Below, in pieces: positions 1 to 5,349 of a DNA stretch of 6,276 nucleotides. The notes beneath the pieces were generated by a model that was given only the letters and a program-made list of their open reading frames with translations, did no database searches and was not told the DNA's origin. The position numbers and the translations under genes were made by a program. Numbering within the stretch: position 1 is the stretch's first letter; every line of letters begins with the position of its first letter. Source of the stretch: Eutrophobius sp051275005 (lineage in GTDB: Bacteria > Pseudomonadota > Gammaproteobacteria > Eutrophobiales > Eutrophobiaceae); the NCBI GenBank assembly GCA_051275005.1, contig JBNMOP010000146.1:1-6276 (forward strand), written 5' to 3'.

Positions 1-624
1 CCCAACGACAGTTCGCCATTTGGGTCTGCCCTCTACTTGTAACATGCAGTGATTATTCAGGAACTCCAGGACAAAACGTATTGGAAATTGACGAAATTGT
101 TCTGCGGGGCAGGACCATAATGAGGCACCCAGTGGTACCAGAAAATATTCAACAAAATGTTTGCTATAGCGATTTCTCTTTGTAAATTCATCTACAGTAA
201 TATGATCATCAATGTTATTTGCCAGAGTTTGAGGTGCATTTGCATGGAACTTGAGGATGTCACGCAACATGACCAAGAATTTAGGGTTTAAGAGATTACG
301 GCGTTGGCTAAAAATTTTATCAAGATTGCTGCCATTGTATTCCAACCCCGAACGCTGACAACGCACACTAAAGCTCATATCTGATTCATTGCTTTTTATA
401 TCCAACTGACTAAAAAGACGACATAAATTAGGATAATTCTGTTCATTAAAGACAATGAATCCGGTATCCACCGGGATAGTCCTGCCAGATTCATCCACTT
501 CGATAGTGTTAGTGTGACCACCAACATAGTCATTAGCTTCAAAAACATCAACTTCATGTTTCCTGTTAAGAATATGTGCAGCAGTTAATCCTGATATGCC
601 ACTACCAATGACCGCAATTTTCAT
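1..624 (-). CDS. FAD-dependent amine-oxidase-like oxidoreductase (COG2907 type), N-terminal part only
   Basis: The frame is open from ATG at 624 to the window edge, giving the first 208 residues of a protein whose family is usually a little over 400 long. The N-terminus is a Rossmann dinucleotide-binding fold: beta1 followed by GSGISG (G7, G9, G12), an acidic residue ending beta2 (E29 in VFEAND), then the YVGGHTNT segment (34-41) and PVDTGFIVFN (51-60), all typical of flavin amine-oxidase relatives. It is probably a cytoplasmic or membrane-associated enzyme acting on fatty acyl chains or lipids; the reaction is not known from this sequence. Relatives are often encoded with DUF1365 and cyclopropane-fatty-acid-synthase-like genes. 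The start is supported by a Shine-Dalgarno AGAAAGG (640-634) nine bases upstream. The ATG shares the sequence ATGA with the desaturase stop, indicating translational coupling in one operon. The C-terminal half is cut by the window. Confidence 0.9.
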   Translation of the reverse strand, partial: MKIAVIGSGISGLTAAHILNRKHEVDVFEANDYVGGHTNTIEVDESGRTIPVDTGFIVFNEQNYPNLCRLFSQLDIKSNESDMSFSVRCQRSGLEYNGSNLDKIFSQRRNLLNPKFLVMLRDILKFHANAPQTLANNIDDHITVDEFTKRNRYSKHFVEYFLVPLGASLWSCPAEQFRQFPIRFVLEFLNNHCMLQVEGRPKWRTVVG

Positions 625-1568
625 GGGAGAGCACCTTTCTCGGCTTCCCGAAAAACAGATATTGGAACAGGATTTATATTGGAAATAAGTCCAATCTTGG
701 ACATTAAATATAATGCAATATAACTAAGGTCCAATTCCCACCAATAAAATCCCTGTCGAGTGGACACCGGAAAACGATGATGATTATTGTGCCAACCTTC
801 ACCCAGTGTTAACAATGCGAGGAGATAATTATTTCGGCTGTCGTCATTGGTATTAAAGCGTCGATGGCCAAAACTGTGACATAGTGAATTAATAGTAAAA
901 GTAGCATGGTACAGGGCTACCGTTGAGATAAAAAACCCCCATACCAGTAACTGTAGGCCATTAGTTTCAAGATCTGGCATCCAGTTCTGTAGAACATTGC
1001 CTAAGATATAACAACAAACCGCAAGAATTAGAAACGGAAGCCAGTCAACTCTCTCCAATACAGTCAACTCAGGGAATTTGACCATATCTTTAACCCGGTC
1101 ATAATCGGGAGCAAATTGTTTTTTCTTAAAAAACCAGAGTGTATGACTATTTAACATCCCATTTTTTGGAGAATGGGGGTCGCGCTCCGTATCTGAACTC
1201 AGGTGATGTTCCCGATGGTGGCTGGCCCACCATAAAGGACCTCTTTGGCCAGCGGTACATCCCGCAAATGCCATGAGAAATTGCATAGTCCGGGATACTC
1301 GATAGGTTCGATGGGAAAAATAGCGATGATAGAATGCTGTAATAAAAAACATGCGCGATATATACAGAAACAAAGCAAATGTGATAGCAAACCAGCTTAC
1401 CCCTACGGTGAATACGGTGAGGCAGCCCAGATGGATAAGTATAAAAATACCAAAACGCCAACCGTCAATTCGATCTTTCTCCTTATCATTCAAGTTTAAA
1501 TACAGAGACTTATCGTTTATCAGCCAATACCACAACCGGGACGTTTTAAAATTTACTATTGCTCTCAT
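621..1568 (-). CDS. Membrane fatty acyl desaturase (SCD / acyl-CoA delta-9 desaturase family)
   Basis: A 315-residue integral-membrane di-iron desaturase that should insert a cis double bond in an acyl chain (acyl-CoA or phospholipid-bound) using O2 and an electron donor. All metal ligands expected from the stearoyl-CoA desaturase structures appear in order: box 1 HRYFSH (H81, H86), box 2 HREHH (H118, H121, H122), the N227-H231 pair with the usual four-residue spacing, and box 3 HNNHH (H260, H263, H264) in GEGWHNNHHRFP. Hydrophobic segments lie near 40-75, 93-105, 176-193 and 205-225, as in the family. There is no fused cytochrome b5 or ferredoxin domain, so the reductant is separate; the coupled FAD oxidoreductase downstream is a candidate partner, though this is inference. 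The ATG at 1568 has no recognisable Shine-Dalgarno and a palindrome covers that position; an ATG nine bases further upstream is followed at once by a stop, and the next internal Met is residue 73. Exact substrate and regiospecificity are unknown. Confidence 0.93.
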   Translation of the reverse strand: MRAIVNFKTSRLWYWLINDKSLYLNLNDKEKDRIDGWRFGIFILIHLGCLTVFTVGVSWFAITFALFLYISRMFFITAFYHRYFSHRTYRVSRTMQFLMAFAGCTAGQRGPLWWASHHREHHLSSDTERDPHSPKNGMLNSHTLWFFKKKQFAPDYDRVKDMVKFPELTVLERVDWLPFLILAVCCYILGNVLQNWMPDLETNGLQLLVWGFFISTVALYHATFTINSLCHSFGHRRFNTNDDSRNNYLLALLTLGEGWHNNHHRFPVSTRQGFYWWELDLSYIALYLMSKIGLISNINPVPISVFREAEKGALP

Positions 1569-1581
1569 GTAATTATTACAT
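1567..1581. repeat. Perfect 7-1-7 palindrome over the desaturase start codon
   Basis: ATGTAAT-T-ATTACAT is a perfect inverted repeat with a single central base. One end includes two bases of the desaturase initiation codon, and it occupies the place where a Shine-Dalgarno would normally be. As RNA it would be a weak AU-rich hairpin; as DNA it could be a site for a dimeric repressor. Chance occurrence in AT-rich DNA is possible. Confidence 0.45.
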
Positions 1582-1617
1582 TTATTTTGAAACCGACTGA
1601 TAGCGTAGGCTTAACGT

Positions 1618-1662
1618 TGTGAGGACGATGTCGATTAAATGTGAAATTCAGGTGAAAATTAC
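1618..1662 (+). promoter_or_regulatory. Four-unit 11-bp direct-repeat operator upstream of the desaturase operon
   Basis: Four consecutive 11-base units in exact phase: TGTGAGGACGA at 1618, TGTCGATTAAA at 1629, TGTGAAATTCA at 1640 and GGTGAAAATTA at 1651. Units 1, 3 and 4 keep GTGA; unit 2 is degenerate. The array lies between the kinase stop (1681) and the desaturase start (1568), 50 bases from the ATG, and reads against the gene. Tandem half-sites one helical turn apart are the usual binding pattern for OmpR/PhoB-family regulators, and the same motif precedes the regulator gene and the MipA-like gene. Binding by the response regulator encoded here is inference. No convincing -10 or -35 could be assigned for the desaturase. 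Confidence 0.65.
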
Positions 1663-1680
1663 AAAATCAGCAGGTAGATA

Positions 1681-2988
1681 TTAATTCTCATCTGGATTGT
1701 ATACAGGGAAATGTACTGTAATAGTGGTACCCTTGTTTACTTCGCTTTCTATATTGATAGGCCAATGAAAGCGGTCAGATAACATTTTTACGATGGTTAA
1801 ACCAACACCATATCCACCTCTTTGTCTGGATTGCCCTCGTTGAAATGGTTTAAACATTTTCTCCACATCTTCGCTTGGCATACCTATGCCACTATCTTTG
1901 ATAGTAAGCTGTTGACCGGTGATGTTAATCGCAACATTACCATCGTCTGTATAGGAGTAGGCATTACGAATTAGATTACCAATTAAAATTGACAATACTT
2001 TATCTGATGCTTTAACAGTTAGTTTTTTTTGCACATCAAAACTGACATCAATTGACTTTCCTGACAGCAATTCCTGTGCTCGGTCCATCTCTTCTTCAAC
2101 TACATCATTAACACATACTGGATCCAGAGAAAGGGCATTATCTGATTCGCGCGCTAGTAATAGTAATGCTTGTATCAGTTCTTCCATATCTGCGGCATTA
2201 TTTTTAATACGCACAACTGTTCGCCGGTTAGCATCGCTCAGGTTGACATCGTTCAGTAGTAATTCTGATGCGATCTTGATGACCGTTATTGGGCTGCGTA
2301 ATTCATGACTGACATCACGGGTAAAATTCCGTTCACGCAATACGAATGACTCAATACGATCGGAAAGTTTCAATAAGGCTGCTGTCAATGTACGGACATC
2401 ATGATCTGAATTGGAATAGTCGGAGAGGATGATTTTAAGATCCGTGGAAAAATCGTCGCTACCGGGGTCAAGACTTTCCACATCCTTGCTCAACTTGATA
2501 ATTGGTGAGACAGCCCTTGATGAGAAACGGTACGTAAGCCAACTGGATAAATAAATGATGATTAATAGGCCAGCAAGGGGCAACATTCCAAATAATAGGG
2601 TCAACTTACCTACCTGTTGTCCATCAAAGACCAGTAGCAATTGCTTATCAAATGCTGCACTGGTATAGACAACAAAAAAATCGGATTCTTCTTCACCAAA
2701 TTCATGAAAGCCAGCTCCAAGGTCCATTAAACTTTCAGGCAATTGGTTAGAATGATCCGGGAGCAGGTAACCGGTCAGGTTATAAGTAAATGGGGGTGAA
2801 AAGTCATTGTCTCGCTCATATTGTGACCAGAAATGTGTGGCCTCGTCTTCAAGTGCCTGTCTTATGAGAATATCACCGAGGACATATCGTGCCGCATAGA
2901 CACCGGTGAGTGCTGCAATACTGATCAGAAATGCCTGTAGTATAAATGCCTGCCAAAGGCGATGACCTATACCTTTACTAGTTTTCAT
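1681..2988 (-). CDS. Membrane sensor histidine kinase of the two-component pair
   Basis: 435 residues from ATG at 2988. TM1 (about 12-34) and TM2 (about 129-151) flank a periplasmic sensor region of roughly 90 residues (about 38-128) that I do not recognise. A HAMP-like linker (about 152-216) leads to the HisKA dimerisation domain with the H-box RDVSHELRSP (phosphoacceptor H228). The HATPase domain has the N-box (N338, N342), the G1 box DSGIGMP (D365, G367, G369) and the G2 box GGYGVGLTIV (G391-V400), so it should be an active kinase. It autophosphorylates and passes phosphate to the regulator encoded just upstream, whose 3' end overlaps this gene by 11 bases. The open frame extends to an ATG at 3135, but that would lie deep within the regulator's DNA-binding domain; the 2988 start puts the TM1 helix directly after a short basic N-terminus. 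There is no strong Shine-Dalgarno, so translational coupling is likely. The stimulus is unknown. Confidence 0.93.
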   Translation of the reverse strand: MKTSKGIGHRLWQAFILQAFLISIAALTGVYAARYVLGDILIRQALEDEATHFWSQYERDNDFSPPFTYNLTGYLLPDHSNQLPESLMDLGAGFHEFGEEESDFFVVYTSAAFDKQLLLVFDGQQVGKLTLLFGMLPLAGLLIIIYLSSWLTYRFSSRAVSPIIKLSKDVESLDPGSDDFSTDLKIILSDYSNSDHDVRTLTAALLKLSDRIESFVLRERNFTRDVSHELRSPITVIKIASELLLNDVNLSDANRRTVVRIKNNAADMEELIQALLLLARESDNALSLDPVCVNDVVEEEMDRAQELLSGKSIDVSFDVQKKLTVKASDKVLSILIGNLIRNAYSYTDDGNVAINITGQQLTIKDSGIGMPSEDVEKMFKPFQRGQSRQRGGYGVGLTIVKMLSDRFHWPINIESEVNKGTTITVHFPVYNPDEN

Positions 2989-3679
2989 CAGGTGCAACGA
3001 CACGATAGCCGGAATTTTGTACTGTATGCAGTAGCTGAACATCAAATGGCCGATCCAGAGATTTCCGCAGGTTATACAGATGACTACGCAAGGTGTCGCT
3101 GTCCGGCAATATATCCCCCCATATTTGTCTTTCAATATCGCGACGGCTTACTACCCGGGGAGATTGCTGCATTAAAATTCGTAAAATTTTTGCACCTATG
3201 GGTGTCAGCTTTATATTTACAGTTCCTCGTTTCACCTCCATGGTGCCTGTATTGAATACCAAATCAGCAATTTGTAAAGTTTCTGGAGAGATCTGTCCCC
3301 GCTGGCGCCGTATCAATGCGCGTACCCTGGCTTCCAGTTCCTTTATTTGAAAGGGTTTTACCAGGTAATCATCGGCTCCGGCATCCAGTCCGGTAATTTT
3401 ATCCTGTAGAGTATCGCGTGCTGTCAGAATAATTATTGGTGTAGCATTACTGGCTTCTGTGCGCAGTTTTTCCATCAACTCAATTCCATCAATGCCAGGT
3501 AACATTAAATCCAGAATAATTGCATCATAATCGCCAGAAACTGCAAGATGTAGTCCTGTGATACCGTCAGCAGCATAGTCCATAACAAACCCGCACCCTT
3601 CCATGTATTCACAGACCAAGTCTGCAATATCAAGGTGATCTTCTATTAATAATATACTTCCTGCCGGTTCATTCTTCAT
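2978..3679 (-). CDS. OmpR-family response regulator (receiver plus winged-helix)
   Basis: 233 residues from ATG at 3679. The receiver domain (about 8-125) has the acidic pair E13-D14, phosphoacceptor D57 in ILDLMLPGIDG, T86 and K108 in VKPF, all the residues needed for phosphorylation and switching. The C-terminal winged-helix domain (about 136-230) carries the LTPIGAKIL segment and a recognition-helix region around SDTLRSHLYNLRKSLD, as in OmpR/PhoB. It is the first gene of the minus-strand block and overlaps the kinase. Upstream in-frame ATGs at 3685 and 3709 would add 2 or 10 residues; none of the three has a Shine-Dalgarno. I prefer 3679 because the operator repeats at 3717-3750 leave no room for a promoter before 3709. 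The repeats in front of it suggest autoregulation. Confidence 0.93.
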   Translation of the reverse strand: MKNEPAGSILLIEDHLDIADLVCEYMEGCGFVMDYAADGITGLHLAVSGDYDAIILDLMLPGIDGIELMEKLRTEASNATPIIILTARDTLQDKITGLDAGADDYLVKPFQIKELEARVRALIRRQRGQISPETLQIADLVFNTGTMEVKRGTVNIKLTPIGAKILRILMQQSPRVVSRRDIERQIWGDILPDSDTLRSHLYNLRKSLDRPFDVQLLHTVQNSGYRVVAPDEN

Positions 3680-3716
3680 GGTCATAAAATACTGTATTCG
3701 AGTAAGCATATATTAA

Positions 3717-3750
3717 AGTGTTGGCAATGTGAGGATTATGTGAAAATTAC
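3717..3750 (+). promoter_or_regulatory. 11-bp direct-repeat operator upstream of the response regulator
   Basis: Two strong units, TGTGAGGATTA at 3728 and TGTGAAAATTA at 3739, are preceded in phase by a weaker one, AGTGTTGGCAA at 3717. The last unit plus the following C matches the end of the desaturase array in 11 of 12 bases. The orientation is against the regulator gene, as at the desaturase. This is the expected position for autoregulation by an OmpR-type protein. In gene sense a TATTTT at 3691-3686 could be a -10, which would put transcription start at or near the ATG at 3679; that is weak evidence. Confidence 0.6.
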
Positions 3751-3770
3751 TTCTTAAAACTGTTTAAGAA
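3751..3770. repeat. Perfect 8-bp inverted repeat beside the operator
   Basis: TTCTTAAA and TTTAAGAA flank a 4-base spacer (ACTG). The repeat directly abuts the last direct-repeat unit, in the divergent region before the regulator. It lacks a GC-rich stem or a U-tract, so it is not a convincing terminator. It could be a site for a second, dimeric regulator; no family is suggested by the sequence. Confidence 0.45.
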
Positions 3771-4153
3771 ATATCAACATGCTTATTTGTGTCAATTTCG
3801 ATCCGAATCAGTATGTCTATTTTGGCACTTGAAAGAAAACGTAGCCACTTTGTAGCTTTGTATGACTTAATCAGGCTAATGTACATTACATTGTGGATAC
3901 GTTTGGTAGTACGAGGCCCGCAAGGTATTGATTGATAAAGCGCCTGGAATCTCAGGGTGCATCTTCGAACCCGAGAGTTACAGGTTCAAGTCTTGTCAGG
4001 CGCGTCATAAATTAATATTTATTAACAGCACTTCTATAATGGTCAACGTACACATCAATTACTCAAGATTTCTTGGAGAAATGCGATAGCGATATAGATT
4101 GAATTATATTAAGAAATTATTCGGTTAGATTAGTTAACTTGTCATCACCCCTT
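3771..4153. other. Intergenic stretch between divergent units, no supported protein gene
   Basis: Apart from the tRNA-like element at 3940-4007, no coding sequence is supported here. A 40-codon open frame (3813-3935) begins MSILALERKR but has no Shine-Dalgarno and no family I recognise, and a 16-codon frame starts at 4039. The right part (4010-4150) is AT-rich leader or spacer DNA. A 10-base palindrome AATGTACATT occurs near 3880. The length exceeds what the two promoters need, consistent with leftover DNA from an old insertion or deletion. Confidence 0.5.
3940..4007 (+). pseudogene. tRNA-Arg-like remnant lacking a normal D arm
   Basis: GCGCCTG (3940-3946) and CAGGCGC (3997-4003) form a perfect 7-bp acceptor stem, followed by G and TCA where GCCA would be expected. 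A 5-bp T stem (ACAGG / CTTGT, one G-U pair) encloses the 7-base T loop TTCAAGT (3985-3991), which fits TTCRANT. Between them are only 33 bases instead of about 42. They contain a CTCAG block (3951-3955) resembling the start of a D arm and CTTCGAA (3963-3969), which would read anticodon TCG (Arg). The middle can fold as one long bulged stem (TCTC and GGGT with ACCC and GAGA). From memory the 3' end resembles bacterial tRNA-Arg genes ending in GGGCGCGCCA. Most likely a decayed tRNA-Arg with a D-arm deletion; a functional tRNA-like RNA or an old att site is possible. Confidence 0.5.
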
Positions 4154-4175
4154 TTATTATCACGTAAAATTCACA
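4154..4175 (-). promoter_or_regulatory. 11-bp direct-repeat operator upstream of the DUF2141-MipA gene
   Basis: On the minus strand two units in 11-base phase, TGTGAATTTTA (4175-4165) and CGTGATAATAA (4164-4154), match the repeats before the regulator and the desaturase. In gene sense they read ATCAC-N6-TTCAC, the same orientation relative to the gene as at the other two sites. The minus-strand sequence including the preceding TTAAA (from 4180) aligns without gaps to the desaturase site from 1635. The site ends 53 bases before the ATG and about 25 before a TATAAT, a position suited to an activator replacing a poor -35. Confidence 0.6.
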
Positions 4176-4200
4176 TTTAATATGGAATTATTTAAAGCAT

Positions 4201-4206
4201 TATAAT
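4201..4206 (+). promoter_or_regulatory. Probable -10 element for the DUF2141-MipA / tspO unit
   Basis: A perfect TATAAT lies 22 bases before the ATG at 4229. At 17 bases upstream of it the -35 position reads TAATAT, which is poor, consistent with dependence on an activator bound at 4154-4175. Transcription would start near 4212-4213, just ahead of the Shine-Dalgarno AGGAAG (4215-4220), giving a very short leader. A chance TATAAT in AT-rich DNA cannot be excluded. Confidence 0.5.
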
Positions 4207-4228
4207 TGTGATTCAGGAAGCTGACAAA

Positions 4229-5326
4229 ATGAAACCAATATTACTGATTTTCCTAGTAACGCTATCGATGATGGCTAGATCTGCGGAATTACATATACAG
4301 ATATTTAATTCACCATCTGACGGCCAGTTGGTATTCCAGGTATATGATTCTGCTGACGCCTTCGGTGATTTTAGAGGCCCGGTTAAGGAAGCCAAATTCC
4401 CCGTCAACGACGATGGTGAATACATCATTTCAGATGTCAACGCTGACAGGATTGCAGTACTTGTCTATCATGATGCAAATCAGAATGGCATTCTTGATAA
4501 AAACTTTATTGGTATCCCACGAGAGGCAATTGGCCTATCTAATAATTACCGTCCCAAAGGCCCTCCGAGCTTTGATCGGGCCAGCTTTGTGCCAGATGAT
4601 ATGCAAACCACCAAGCTCGACATGGAAATATTCCAGGTTCTGGGGGAACGCGGTCAATGGGGTATTGGTGTTGGCATGATTGGCAAGACAACGCCCTATC
4701 TCAACGCCAGCCAATCTGTATACCAGATTATACCGGTGGTAACTTATATAGGTGAAAGGTTACAGGTGTTTGGCCCCAATCTCAGATATGGGTTGTTGGG
4801 TAGCGGTAATGCCCGTCTCGCACTCTCCGCGGAATACCGGATTGGTGCCTATAATGAAAATGACAGCGATGACCTGCAAGGAATGGGAAACCGCAGGAGT
4901 ACTTTAATGGCGGGGCTGAGTCTTCAATATGAATTACCGCAAGGCATAGAGCTTGAACTTGGGTATCAGCACGATGTCCTCGACCATGTGGGTGGGGGTA
5001 TTGCCAATCTGAACGTATCGCGTGGTTTCCAATACAAGGTTGTACGCGTCAGCCCTGAATTATCTTTAACCTGGCTCAGCAAACAGCTCAGCAACCACGA
5101 CTTCGGGGTGCCGATTGAGTCTTCAAACGCAAACCGTGCTGCTTATGCGTTGGGAAGCACAACCAGCCTGGGTCTTGGCATCAGCAGCTTCATTGAACTC
5201 TCGGAGAAATGGCAGCTCATTATAAATATAAAGGGCGACCTATTGCCCGATGAAGTCACTAACAGTTCGATTGTTACTGATGACACCATAATCAGTGGGT
5301 TTGCTGTAATTACATATGTGTTTTAA
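4229..5326 (+). CDS. Exported DUF2141 - MipA/OmpV fusion, outer-membrane protein
   Basis: 365 residues from ATG at 4229, with Shine-Dalgarno AGGAAG (4215-4220) eight bases upstream; a GTG at 4208 in the same frame would place this ribosome site inside the gene and is rejected. A Sec signal peptide (KPILLIFLVTLSMMARSA, predicted cleavage after A19) is followed by a DUF2141-like beta domain (about 20-135) containing the acidic loop DANQNGILD (82-90) and FIGIPREAIGLSNN (93-106), both typical of that family. Residues about 143-365 resemble MipA/OmpV barrels: amphipathic alternating strands, GIGVGMIG near the start, and a terminal aromatic (YVF) as a BAM-recognition end. E. coli MipA is described as a scaffold for murein hydrolase MltA; whether this protein does that is unknown. 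The repeats upstream link it to the two-component system, and tspO follows after 23 bases. Confidence 0.88.
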   Translation: MKPILLIFLVTLSMMARSAELHIQIFNSPSDGQLVFQVYDSADAFGDFRGPVKEAKFPVNDDGEYIISDVNADRIAVLVYHDANQNGILDKNFIGIPREAIGLSNNYRPKGPPSFDRASFVPDDMQTTKLDMEIFQVLGERGQWGIGVGMIGKTTPYLNASQSVYQIIPVVTYIGERLQVFGPNLRYGLLGSGNARLALSAEYRIGAYNENDSDDLQGMGNRRSTLMAGLSLQYELPQGIELELGYQHDVLDHVGGGIANLNVSRGFQYKVVRVSPELSLTWLSKQLSNHDFGVPIESSNANRAAYALGSTTSLGLGISSFIELSEKWQLIINIKGDLLPDEVTNSSIVTDDTIISGFAVITYVF

Positions 5327-5349
5327 TAGGTGAATTTAAAAATCCAATT

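Noticed and set aside
1147..1572. Open frames on the minus and plus strands inside the desaturase
   Set aside because: They are other-frame shadows of a gene with all catalytic residues intact.
2989..3135. 49-codon N-terminal extension of the histidine kinase (ATG at 3135)
   Set aside because: It lies within the regulator's DNA-binding domain in another frame and adds cysteine-rich sequence with no kinase-family resemblance; the ATG at 2988 gives a normal TM1 start.
2962..3350. Plus-strand open frames opposite the response regulator
   Set aside because: Antisense shadows of the winged-helix and receiver domains.
3813..3935. 40-codon open frame in the divergent region
   Set aside because: No ribosome site and no recognised family; it ends just before the tRNA-like element. 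Chance frame is the simplest view.
4141..4150. Extra TCACC near the MipA operator as a third unit
   Set aside because: It is 15 bases from the next CAC, out of the 11-base phase.
4208..4228. GTG start seven codons upstream of the DUF2141-MipA gene
   Set aside because: The Shine-Dalgarno AGGAAG (4215-4220) is spaced for ATG 4229, which also starts a clean signal peptide.
4213..4679. Open frames within the DUF2141-MipA gene on both strands
   Set aside because: Shadows of a well-supported exported protein; no ribosome sites or family resemblance.
5329..5339. Single GGTGAATTTAA half-site before tspO
   Set aside because: It has no partner 11 bases away and sits in a 23-base gap, so it is not counted as an operator.
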